The notes beneath the pieces are model-generated. The model searched no databases, had not been told where the DNA came from, and was given only the letters and a program-made list of their open reading frames with translations. From NCBI GenBank assembly GCA_937870805.1, contig CALMZT010001354.1, positions 1 through 7,605 on the forward strand: a DNA stretch of 7,605 bases, in the 5' to 3' direction. The stretch is from an uncultured Chloroflexota bacterium. GTDB taxonomy: Bacteria > Chloroflexota > Anaerolineae > Aggregatilineales > Phototrophicaceae. Positions 1 through 5,776 of the stretch are shown piece after piece (position 1 is the first letter of the stretch; every line of letters begins with the position of its first letter). Position numbers and translations under genes: made by a program.

Positions 1-20
1 CGGGGGATTAAACAAGTTTA

Positions 21-48
21 CAGTTGTCAGTTGACAGTTTTCAGTTCA
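21..48. repeat. CAGTTNN heptad tandem repeat, four units (copy A)
   Basis: Four uninterrupted 7-bp units are visible: CAGTTGT, CAGTTGA, CAGTTTT, CAGTTCA. The first five bases are constant and the last two vary. The same design recurs in the same orientation at 5119-5146. Short heptameric tandem repeats between genes are known from filamentous cyanobacteria (STRR repeats), and similar tracts occur in Chloroflexota; the link to those families is from memory, not a search. Confidence 0.8.
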
Positions 49-94
49 ATTCGAGTATGCGACACATGCCTCTAGCATCAATCATTGAAAATAA

Positions 95-118
95 AACAAG
101 GGGATTAATCCCCTTGTT
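95..118. repeat. 24-bp perfect palindrome
   Basis: The half-site AACAAGGGGATT (95-106) is followed directly by its exact reverse complement AATCCCCTTGTT (107-118), with no spacer. Its right half runs into the first copy of the 30-bp direct repeat, which begins at 106. It could form a cruciform, act as a protein-binding site, or be the fused ends of two repeat elements. It has no T-tract that would make it a standard terminator. Confidence 0.85.
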
Positions 119-135
119 CGATTCTATGCGTGATG
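106..135 (+). repeat. 30-bp direct repeat, copy 1
   Basis: This segment begins TAATCCCCTTGTTCGATTC and ends TATGCGTGATG. It matches 225-254 at 29 of 30 positions; the only difference is T at 114 against C at 233. The start-to-start distance is 119 bp, and the interval between copies holds the TGTAGGG...CCCTACA element. It could be the flanking duplication of an insertion, although 30 bp is long for a target-site duplication, or part of a family of dispersed repeats. Confidence 0.85.
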
Positions 136-137
136 AT

Positions 138-197
138 TGTAGGGGCAGATCTATGTGTCTGCGCACCAGCGGACGCACACGTTGGTGCGTCCCTACA
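138..197. repeat. 60-bp MITE-like element with TGTAGGG/CCCTACA ends
   Basis: The ends TGTAGGG (138-144) and CCCTACA (191-197) are exact inverted repeats. Inside the right half, GGACGCAC (171-178) and GTGCGTCC (185-192) make a perfect 8-bp stem around a 6-nt loop. The rest of the two halves pair only in part, so the element is an imperfect long palindrome. TGTAGGGG...CCCCTACA palindromes are a widespread intergenic repeat type in Chloroflexota and cyanobacteria (from memory). It has no coding capacity and would need an enzyme acting in trans to move. Confidence 0.7.
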
Positions 198-224
198 GCC
201 TACGTCTCTAAAAATAAACCTGCA

Positions 225-254
225 TAATCCCCCTGTTCGATTCTATGCGTGATG
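225..254 (+). repeat. 30-bp direct repeat, copy 2
   Basis: This is the second copy of the segment at 106-135, with 29 of 30 bases identical and five C's instead of four in the C-run. It ends 7 bp short of the TAA of the minus-strand M23 gene, so it would be the first sequence transcribed beyond that stop. Its leading TAATCCCCC is the reverse complement of GGGGGATTA at 2-10. Confidence 0.85.
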
Positions 255-261
255 GGCGTTA

Positions 262-1659
262 TTAGCGCGAGAACAGGTTGCCGGGTTCGAGCAAGCCGGG
301 GCGAAGCTGTGCCCACTGCGCGTTAGGGTTTGAGCCTGCGCGCACTTCCAGATGCACGTGTGTCGCTTCAGAGTTGCCTGTGTTGCCGCAGGTGCCGAAT
401 TGTTCATAGCCTGCCAACTGCTGACCGTTGCGCGCCGTGAAGTTGGCGAGATGCGCATATATCACAAAGACATGCGCGCCCGATAAGCTGCGCTGCGCCA
501 AACGCTGCTGCGTCGAGGCGGGCAGCAGATTGTTATCATAACGGATGACGACGAAGTTGCCGTAACCGTAGCCCCACGCCGGGTCGTTGAAGACACTATC
601 GCTGCCTACCGGAATGCCCCATGCAAGCGTATTGGGTTTATCGGGCGTGCATTTCTGGCAGACGTTGGTTTGGGTGACGACGCCGCCGCGCGGACCTGCC
701 AGCATCGGTTCGCCTGTGACTGCGCCCAAGTCCCAACCATCGTGATAGACTTCATTGGCATCGTTGGCGGGGAAATTAATGCCAAAGCCGCGCACCCACC
801 AATAGGCACGCATCGGTGCGGGGTATTCGTCGCCTGCGCCCAAGCCCCACTGTGTCGCATTGCCGACGATCTTCAGGAAGCTGTTGCGCACGAAGCCTGT
901 TTGTCCTGCGGCATTGCGCACGTTGACCCACATGTAATTCGTGCCACCGCCCTGCGCTGAACTCCCAATGACGGTGAGTTGTGTCATGTAATCGACTTTG
1001 GCAATGATCGCGCCGCCGACAGGCGCAGCACGCAGGTTCGCGCCGCGATTGGCGATGCAGACCGCTAAGACTGTTCCGGTGGGCGCTGTCGGCGAGGGCA
1101 CGACAGGTCCCATTGAAGGCGTCGTTGGGGCAGCAGCGGGCGTGGTGGTCGCTGCTGGCGCTGTAGTGGGCGCAGTGGTCGCCGCAGGAGCAGCAGCAGG
1201 CGTTGTAGTAGCGGCAGGTGCCGTCGTCGCAGCAGGCGTGGTGGTCGGTGTAGTGGCGGGCGCAGTCGTCGTCGTAGAAGCGGACGGGGGTGTGCCCGGC
1301 GTGACCGTGCCGACAGGGTTGACATTGCTCGTGCGTGTGATACTAAAGGCATAAGCAGACATCGGCAGTAGTGGATAACCGTAAGATCTGCCGTCGCCTG
1401 TGATCTGCACCAGGTCGTCACGCACCCAACCTTCGCGGTTATCAGGCAGCACAATGCGGAACCACTGGAACACTTTGCCGTTGAGGGTCGTGCCTTGTGG
1501 ATCAGGCTGCACTTCGAGCACACGGCAGTTTTTTGTCCCGACAGGCACTTTAAACAACTCGGTCTGTGTTGTGCCCGGCGTAGGACGCACCTTCACCTCC
1601 AGAATAGTCGGCACATTGGGGTTGCCGTTGACGTGCAAAATGAAGGGCTGCGTACTCAT
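262..1659 (-). CDS. SH3-linker-SH3 protein with C-terminal M23 (LytM-type) metallopeptidase domain
   Basis: The 465-residue product is probably a zinc endopeptidase acting on peptidoglycan cross-links. An SH3-like segment spans about residues 18-90 and ends in WVRDDLVQI. A linker made almost only of T, P and A follows (about 118-195). A second bacterial SH3 segment (about 200-268) contains ANLRAAP and GFVRNSFLKIV. The M23 domain fills about 285-460. All expected metal and catalytic positions are present: H306 and D310 in HDGWD, a YAHL motif, and H434/H436 in THVHLEVR. The start is set by GAGGAA at 1666-1671, 6 nt before the ATG; an in-frame stop lies a short way upstream, so the frame cannot be extended. 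No signal peptide or lipobox is visible, which is odd for a wall enzyme. The domain call is firm; the substrate is inferred. Confidence 0.9.
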   Translation of the reverse strand: MSTQPFILHVNGNPNVPTILEVKVRPTPGTTQTELFKVPVGTKNCRVLEVQPDPQGTTLNGKVFQWFRIVLPDNREGWVRDDLVQITGDGRSYGYPLLPMSAYAFSITRTSNVNPVGTVTPGTPPSASTTTTAPATTPTTTPAATTAPAATTTPAAAPAATTAPTTAPAATTTPAAAPTTPSMGPVVPSPTAPTGTVLAVCIANRGANLRAAPVGGAIIAKVDYMTQLTVIGSSAQGGGTNYMWVNVRNAAGQTGFVRNSFLKIVGNATQWGLGAGDEYPAPMRAYWWVRGFGINFPANDANEVYHDGWDLGAVTGEPMLAGPRGGVVTQTNVCQKCTPDKPNTLAWGIPVGSDSVFNDPAWGYGYGNFVVIRYDNNLLPASTQQRLAQRSLSGAHVFVIYAHLANFTARNGQQLAGYEQFGTCGNTGNSEATHVHLEVRAGSNPNAQWAQLRPGLLEPGNLFSR

Positions 1660-1862
1660 AGAGTGTTCCTCGCTAATTGGGTGTTCAAGTTATGATTCGT
1701 AGATCATACCGCAATTCCCCAAACTGGGGTGATTAAGTTTTATCTGATGTGCAAATAATAAACATTGTTGTATCTTAGAAATATTCAATAGAATAATCTT
1801 GCAGCAGCGCCGCTCACCATTAGAGCCAATTGTTATTTTAAAGCAGTTACGGGAGCCTCACC
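1660..1862. promoter_or_regulatory. Divergent intergenic region with two short inverted repeats
   Basis: This 203-bp AT-rich gap separates the minus-strand M23 gene from the plus-strand acyl-CoA dehydrogenase gene and must carry promoters for both. Two inverted repeats are visible. TATGAT-6-ATCATA (1691-1708) reads TATGAT on the minus strand about 44 bp before the M23 ATG, a good -10 match but with no clear -35. CCCCA-3-TGGGG (1717-1729) is a short hairpin or operator candidate. A plus-strand promoter candidate is listed separately. No small gene or RNA is recognisable. Confidence 0.5.
1765..1794 (+). promoter_or_regulatory. Candidate sigma70-type promoter for the acyl-CoA dehydrogenase gene
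   Basis: TTGTTG (1765-1770) and TAGAAT (1789-1794) are separated by 18 bp in AT-rich sequence, 68 bp before the ATG at 1863. The predicted start of transcription near 1801 would leave a leader of about 60 nt. The match is by eye in AT-rich DNA, where chance matches are common. Confidence 0.3.
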
Positions 1863-3368
1863 ATGCCATTCGATCACCTACTCTCTCCGGTCAGATTCTT
1901 ATTGGATAGCTGCCCCGCGATGTCGGCAAGCACACTGCGTACCCTGCGTATGTATGAAGCATGGTGGGAACACGAAGGTCAGCACATCTCTTACGCTGTT
2001 GATCGCGCGGGCACGCCGCATGTGCGTATGTTTGACCGCTTCGGCAAGCGCGTCGATGAAATCCTTTACATCACCGACTATTGGCGCATGTTGAAGGAAG
2101 GCTACAAGGCGGGCATCGTGTGGCGCGTGTTTGAGGAAAATTCGCTGCTGCCGTTCTTTTTGATGGACTATGTGACATGCTTTTACGACATCGGCGTAAG
2201 CTGCCCTTACACGGTGTCGATTTCTACCGCCGTGCCGCTGGATAAGTACGGCGACGACGAGGTATGCAAGCGTTATCTCGTGCCGATGCTGCGGCGCAAT
2301 GATGAAGTGTGGCAGGGCGCGACGTGGATGACCGAGATTCGCGGCGGCTCCGATTTGGGCGCGAACGTGGATACCTCAGCCGTGCAAGCCGCCGATGGAC
2401 ACTGGTTTTTAACAGGCGACAAGTATTTTTGCAGCAATGCCGGCGCAGAAGTGGCGGTTGTCGCCGCGCGGATTGACGATAAGCCGGGCGTGCGCGGGCT
2501 AGGACTTTTCCTTGTGCCGCGAGTACGCGAAAACGGCGAACTGAATTTCCACCTGCGCCGTTTGAAGGACAAGATTGCCACCCGTTCTGTACCCACAGGC
2601 GAGATCGAAATGCGCAATAGTGAGGCGTATCTGCTAGGCGCGCCGGAACATGGCATCTACCTCATACTGGAAGTCTTAAATCTGTCGCGCGTGGCGAATG
2701 CGATGGGCAGCATAGGGTTGGCGCAGCGGGCGTTTTCTGAAGCGCTGCGCTTCGCACAAGGGCGTGTCGCGTTTGGCAAGCCGCTGATTGAGCAGCCGTT
2801 AATGCGCCGCCAGTTCGAGGAACGCCACGCCGAGATTTGTCGTTCGTTTGCGCTGGCGTGGGAAGCAGCGATCACGTTAAACAGCGTTCACCGCGAAACG
2901 CCGCCGTATTCCAATCGCTTCCACATGACTCGCCTGTTGATTCACCTTGCGAAATATTGGACGGCGGAAGTCTGTGTACAGACGGCAAAGTGGGCGATGG
3001 AAGTGAACGGCGGCATAGGCACGCTGGCAGAGTATCCGGTTGAACGCTGGCTGCGCGAAGCGATGATCGCCGACATCTGGGAAGGACCGCCGCATCGTCA
3101 AATCCTCGATGGATTGGAAGTGATGGAACGCAAGAGCGCGCATCTGATGTTGTTTGAACATCTGATGCCATTTGTTGAGCCAGAGCAGATGCAGGAGGTT
3201 ACGGCGCGTATGGAACGCTGGCTGCTGATGCCGCAGGATGAGAAAGAAGCCAACGCGCAAACAGAATTTAACATTCTGGCACAGTTTACAGCCGATGCGC
3301 TGCTCGGTAGAATGCGCGCAGAAGTGCAGGAACAGGGGCTGGTGGCACGACGAGTCACTGAACGCTAA
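1863..3368 (+). CDS. Acyl-CoA dehydrogenase family flavoprotein, AidB-like
   Basis: The 501-residue product is an FAD-dependent acyl-CoA dehydrogenase-fold protein, probably cytoplasmic. The N-terminal region with MFDRFGKRVDEI resembles the AidB branch more than short-chain dehydrogenases. WMTEIRGGSD (155-164) is the flavin-contacting motif, matching MTE..GGSD in AidB. RLKDKIATRS (near 233-242) and the helical C-terminal domain follow. E407 in DIWEG sits at the catalytic-base position. The residues after it are PPH, not the SGN-type sequence of AidB. About 85 residues continue past this domain, perhaps matching AidB's C-terminal extension. GGGAG at 1851-1855 supports the ATG at 1863 over the ATG at 1920. 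E. coli AidB belongs to the alkylation response; whether this protein acts on DNA damage or on an acyl-CoA substrate cannot be told from sequence. Confidence 0.85.
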   Translation: MPFDHLLSPVRFLLDSCPAMSASTLRTLRMYEAWWEHEGQHISYAVDRAGTPHVRMFDRFGKRVDEILYITDYWRMLKEGYKAGIVWRVFEENSLLPFFLMDYVTCFYDIGVSCPYTVSISTAVPLDKYGDDEVCKRYLVPMLRRNDEVWQGATWMTEIRGGSDLGANVDTSAVQAADGHWFLTGDKYFCSNAGAEVAVVAARIDDKPGVRGLGLFLVPRVRENGELNFHLRRLKDKIATRSVPTGEIEMRNSEAYLLGAPEHGIYLILEVLNLSRVANAMGSIGLAQRAFSEALRFAQGRVAFGKPLIEQPLMRRQFEERHAEICRSFALAWEAAITLNSVHRETPPYSNRFHMTRLLIHLAKYWTAEVCVQTAKWAMEVNGGIGTLAEYPVERWLREAMIADIWEGPPHRQILDGLEVMERKSAHLMLFEHLMPFVEPEQMQEVTARMERWLLMPQDEKEANAQTEFNILAQFTADALLGRMRAEVQEQGLVARRVTER

Positions 3369-3402
3369 CATTAACCTAACTCAATTACTGTATTTATCCT
3401 TC

Positions 3403-3421
3403 AAAACCTTGAAAGGCTTTT
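3403..3421 (+). promoter_or_regulatory. Small hairpin over the ribosome binding site of the cupin gene
   Basis: AAAACCT (3403-3409) can pair with AGGCTTTT (3414-3421) around a TGAA loop with one bulged C. The AAAGG that serves as ribosome binding site (3412-3416) lies in the loop and right arm, and the ATG follows at once at 3422. The run of four T's also makes it a very weak terminator candidate for the gene before. The stem is short, so it may have no function. Confidence 0.3.
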
Positions 3422-3910
3422 ATGAGCGACTCTTTGCAAACGCCCGCTAGTGTTCCAGCAGCAATGCAAGTTGCGGCAGGTGAAGACCAATTTGGTGAAC
3501 ATCGGGGACTCGGCATTAGCGTCATAGACTTTAAAGTAACAACGCAAAACGGCAGCGGTCTCTTCATTCTTGAGAACACTTTCCGAGCGAAAGGTGGACC
3601 TGCGCGACACTTGCATTACGACCAGGACGAATGGTTCTATGCTGTTGAAGGTGAGTTCATCATCGAAGTGGGACAAGAACGGTTCACACTTAAACCGGGC
3701 GATTCGCTGCTAGCGCCACGCAAAGTGCCCCACGTCTGGGCGTTCGTCGGTGATACAGTTGGCAAGATCCTCATCACGTTTATGCCCGCAGGCAAAATGG
3801 AGGCATTCTTTCGTGAAGTGACAAAAGCCAACGCGATGCCACCGCAAGATCCCGAGCTATGGCGCGCACATGGTATGGAACTGCTTGGACCACCCTTGTC
3901 CCTAGAGTAA
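3422..3910 (+). CDS. Single-domain cupin protein (cupin_2 type)
   Basis: The product is 162 residues long and consists of one beta-barrel cupin domain (about 45-130) with a short helical tail. The first cupin motif reads H63-L-H65-YDQD-E70 followed by six residues and a glycine. The second contains GDSLLAP and H104 in VPHVW. The four expected metal ligands (two His, one Glu, one His) are therefore all present, which suggests a bound Fe or Mn ion. Members include dioxygenases, isomerases and sugar- or ligand-binding proteins, so the reaction cannot be named. The gene starts 53 bp after the acyl-CoA dehydrogenase stop on the same strand, so cotranscription is plausible. Start support is AAAGG, 5 nt before the ATG. 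The C-terminal LGPPL is common in short cupins annotated as quercetin dioxygenase-like (recalled). Confidence 0.88.
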   Translation: MSDSLQTPASVPAAMQVAAGEDQFGEHRGLGISVIDFKVTTQNGSGLFILENTFRAKGGPARHLHYDQDEWFYAVEGEFIIEVGQERFTLKPGDSLLAPRKVPHVWAFVGDTVGKILITFMPAGKMEAFFREVTKANAMPPQDPELWRAHGMELLGPPLSLE

Positions 3911-3920
3911 AAAACATTGG

Positions 3921-3956
3921 CACAGGTTCTGACAAATATTTGTTATGAGACCTGTG
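3921..3956. promoter_or_regulatory. Nested inverted repeat upstream of the antiporter gene
   Basis: CACAGGT (3921-3927) and ACCTGTG (3950-3956) are exact inverted repeats. Between them lies ACAAATATTTGT (3932-3943), a perfect 12-bp palindrome. The right arm would touch the -35 region of the candidate promoter of the Cax gene. It could be an operator, or a hairpin ending transcription from the cupin gene, but there is no T-tract after it. The pattern is plain in the sequence; its role is inferred. Confidence 0.5.
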
Positions 3957-3974
3957 TGATATTTCAAAATTCAG

Positions 3975-3980
3975 TACAAT
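3975..3980 (+). promoter_or_regulatory. Candidate -10 box (TACAAT) for the Cax antiporter gene
   Basis: TACAAT matches the -10 consensus at five of six bases and lies 40 bp before the ATG at 4021, which would give a leader of about 35 nt. No good -35 is seen at 16-18 bp spacing (CTGTGT at 3952-3957 is poor), which fits a promoter that needs an activator or one controlled through the adjoining inverted repeat. Confidence 0.35.
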
Positions 3981-4020
3981 ACACTTCCATCAATCACTGC
4001 TATCCATCAAGGAAGAAAAG

Positions 4021-5112
4021 ATGAAACGAATCCTCTATATCATGCTCATCGCCGCGCCTGCTGCGGTTATCGTCGATTTGATATCTCCTGAATCCTCTGT
4101 CGTGATCTTTATCCTGTCAGCGATTGGCTTAATCCCGCTGGCAGATTTTATCGGCGAGGCGACGGAAGAACTGGCGCTCTATACGGGTCCGCGTCTCGGT
4201 GGTCTGCTGAACGCCACATTAGGCAACGCGGCAGAGTTGATTATCACCATCTTCGCGCTCAATCAGGGACTCATCGAACTGGTGAAGGCGTCGATTATTG
4301 GCTCGATTTTGGGAAACCTGCTGCTGGTGTTGGGTCTGAGCTTGTTTTTAGGTGGGCTGAAGAATGGCATCCAGATCTTTGACCGCCGCACTGCTGGCAC
4401 GAACGCCACACTGCTGATTCTGGCGTTGGTGGCGCTGACCATCCCCTCGCTGTTTGACCGCGCGCTGATTGAAGTACCCGAAGCGGAACTGTTCTTCAGC
4501 GAAGGGGTAGCGTTGATTCTCATCGTGATTTATGGCTTAAATATCCTTTACGGCTTCCGCACACAAAAGGGTCCGGTGTCTGGCGAGCAGGCTGCTGAAG
4601 TTGCCGAAACCGTACATCCCGCAAAGTGGAGTCTGCGCACGGCGATTATCGTGCTGGTCGCGGCAACAGCGGGCACAGCGCTGCTCAGTGAAGTGTTGGT
4701 GAGCGCCGTTGAACCTGTGACACAGCAGTTGGGGCTGACGGAGTTCTTCCTCGGCATCATCATTATTCCGCTGGTCGGCAACGTCGCGGAACATCTCGTC
4801 GCCGTCGAAGTCGCCATCAAGAACAAGATGGAACTGAGCCTCGCGGTGTCGTTGGGGTCGAGCATCCAGATTGCGCTGTTCGTCGCGCCTGTGCTGGTGT
4901 TCATCAGCCTGTTGTTCAGCAATCGGCTGCTGCTGGTGTTTAACGACTATGAGTTAGTCGCGCTGGCAGGTGCATCCCTGGTCGCCGCGTTCATCGCTCA
5001 GGATGGTGAATCAAACTGGCTGGAAGGGGCGATGCTGCTGGCAATCTATTTAATTATCGGGCTGGCGTTCTTATTCCTGCCTGCTGTTGGCGAAGTGCTG
5101 GCAGTGCCTTAA
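4021..5112 (+). CDS. Ca2+/H+ antiporter, CaCA superfamily (Cax type)
   Basis: The product (363 residues) is an inner-membrane exchanger that should export Ca2+ or a related divalent cation in exchange for protons. It consists almost wholly of hydrophobic segments, about ten or eleven, with the two inverted halves typical of the superfamily. Each half carries its alpha-repeat signature: GNAAE with E72 (G68-E72), followed by SIIGSILGN, and GNVAEH with E257 (G253-H258), followed by SLAVSLGSSIQ. These acidic residues bind the ion in solved Cax structures. The length is close to the usual 350 or so of bacterial members, so it looks complete. AAGGAAG at 4009-4015 is a good ribosome binding site 5 nt before the ATG. 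A polar stretch between the halves (about 180-200, ending in HPAKW) is the usual cytoplasmic loop. Ca2+ is the likely substrate, but this is not provable from sequence. Confidence 0.93.
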   Translation: MKRILYIMLIAAPAAVIVDLISPESSVVIFILSAIGLIPLADFIGEATEELALYTGPRLGGLLNATLGNAAELIITIFALNQGLIELVKASIIGSILGNLLLVLGLSLFLGGLKNGIQIFDRRTAGTNATLLILALVALTIPSLFDRALIEVPEAELFFSEGVALILIVIYGLNILYGFRTQKGPVSGEQAAEVAETVHPAKWSLRTAIIVLVAATAGTALLSEVLVSAVEPVTQQLGLTEFFLGIIIIPLVGNVAEHLVAVEVAIKNKMELSLAVSLGSSIQIALFVAPVLVFISLLFSNRLLLVFNDYELVALAGASLVAAFIAQDGESNWLEGAMLLAIYLIIGLAFLFLPAVGEVLAVP

Positions 5113-5118
5113 TATCAT

Positions 5119-5146
5119 CAGTTTTCAGTCGTCAGTTTTCAGTTTT
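5119..5146. repeat. CAGTTNN heptad tandem repeat, four units (copy B)
   Basis: Four 7-bp units are visible: CAGTTTT, CAGTCGT, CAGTTTT, CAGTTTT. The number of units, orientation and fixed CAGT core match copy A at 21-48. The tract occupies about half of the 57-bp gap between the antiporter stop and the GNAT gene, so it would be in the leader of the acetyltransferase message or in an intercistronic spacer. Confidence 0.8.
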
Positions 5147-5172
5147 GAAAGCGACTGTACACGAGAATTGTG

Positions 5173-5718
5173 ATGCAAATTGTAGATGCTCCACAAGATG
5201 AAAAGATTCAGCAGCAGATGGCGGAAATGCTGGTGCTGGGCTTCCGCGAACATTGGAATGCGTGGGAGACAACGGAAGAAGCTCTTGAAGAAATTCAGAT
5301 GATTCTGGAAAAAGGTTTCGCCCGTATAGCGCTGGATGATGATGGCAAGACCGTGCTTGGCTGGATTGGCGGCTTGCCAGAATACGACGGCAATGTATGG
5401 CAGCTACATCCTATCGTGGTGCGCCCAGACAAACAGAAGAATGGGATTGGGCGCGCACTGATTACCGATTTCGAGCAGCAGGTCAAGGCGCGCGGCGGGT
5501 TGACGATTCAGCTTGGGAGCGACGATGAAGACGATATGACTTCGCTGTCAAACGTCGATTTGTATGACAATCTATGGGAAAAGATTGCTAATATCCAAAA
5601 CTTTAAAGGACATCCCTACGAGTTTTACCAGAAGTGCGGCTATCGCATTATCGGCGTGATGCCCGACGCTAACGGACGCGGCAAGCCTGACATTATCATG
5701 GGCAAGCGTATCGAGTAG
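5173..5718 (+). CDS. GNAT N-acetyltransferase, aminoglycoside 6'-N-acetyltransferase-like
   Basis: The 181-residue product is a GNAT-fold enzyme that should move acetyl from acetyl-CoA to an amine. The acetyl-CoA pyrophosphate loop reads VVRPDKQKNGIG, with the Q88-x-x-G91-x-G93 signature. The second half resembles chromosomal AAC(6') enzymes: GGLTIQLGSDDE, TSLSNVDLYDN, GHPYEFYQKCGY and PDANGRGKPDI. These motifs are recalled, not aligned. The true substrate may be another amine, as such enzymes are often intrinsic and not acquired resistance genes. A GTG at 5170 sits directly before the ATG at 5173; I chose ATG because GAG at 5163-5165 is then 7 nt away, although the ribosome binding site is poor in either case. 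The gene follows the antiporter by about 60 bp, with heptad repeats between, so cotranscription is possible. There is no sign of an integron or transposon. Confidence 0.85.
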   Translation: MQIVDAPQDEKIQQQMAEMLVLGFREHWNAWETTEEALEEIQMILEKGFARIALDDDGKTVLGWIGGLPEYDGNVWQLHPIVVRPDKQKNGIGRALITDFEQQVKARGGLTIQLGSDDEDDMTSLSNVDLYDNLWEKIANIQNFKGHPYEFYQKCGYRIIGVMPDANGRGKPDIIMGKRIE

Positions 5719-5720
5719 GA

Positions 5721-5743
5721 AGGGCGAAGGGCTGCTTCGCCCT
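5721..5743. terminator. Hairpin between convergent genes, probable terminator
   Basis: AGGGCGAAG (5721-5729) and CTTCGCCCT (5735-5743) form a perfect, GC-rich 9-bp stem with a 5-nt loop, starting 3 bp after the GNAT stop. The sequence after it on the plus strand has only a weak T-tract (CCTTTATT near 5752), so it would be an imperfect intrinsic terminator. It lies between converging genes and could also block minus-strand transcripts leaving the gene that ends at 5777. Confidence 0.6.
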
Positions 5744-5776
5744 CGTGCAAGCCTTTATTCCGCCCACACTAGAACT

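Larger units (their letters stand above)
1..261. other. Gene-free, repeat-dense region at left edge
   Basis: No credible gene lies here. The one open frame of some length (24-227, plus) runs straight through the repeats and has no ribosome binding site or recognisable protein content. The region holds a heptad tract (21-48), a perfect palindrome (95-118), two copies of a 30-bp direct repeat (106-135 and 225-254) and a 60-bp element with inverted ends (138-197). The second 30-bp copy stops 7 bp before the stop codon of the M23 gene. The opening bases GGGGGATTA (2-10) are the reverse complement of TAATCCCCC at 225-233, so a larger inverted structure may bracket the whole stretch. Confidence 0.8.

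Noticed and set aside
24..227. 67-residue plus-strand open frame at the left edge
   Set aside because: It runs through the heptad tract, the palindrome and the 60-bp element, has no ribosome binding site and gives no recognisable protein.
106..254. CRISPR array formed by the 30-bp repeat
   Set aside because: There are only two copies, the interval is 89 bp and itself palindromic, and no cas gene or third repeat is present.
998..1354. Plus-strand open frame rich in Val, Ala and Gly
   Set aside because: It is the complement of the T/P/A linker of the M23 gene; the low-complexity codons create an open frame by chance.
1065..1523. Minus-strand 152-residue open frame rich in Arg, Pro and Leu
   Set aside because: It is a shifted frame of the same linker-coding repeats inside the M23 gene.
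2877..3371. 164-residue minus-strand open frame under the acyl-CoA dehydrogenase gene
   Set aside because: The plus frame has clear family motifs throughout, while this one has no ribosome binding site and no domain-like sequence.
4548..4922. Minus-strand open frame opposite the antiporter
   Set aside because: It is fully inside a well-supported membrane protein gene and shows no coding character of its own.
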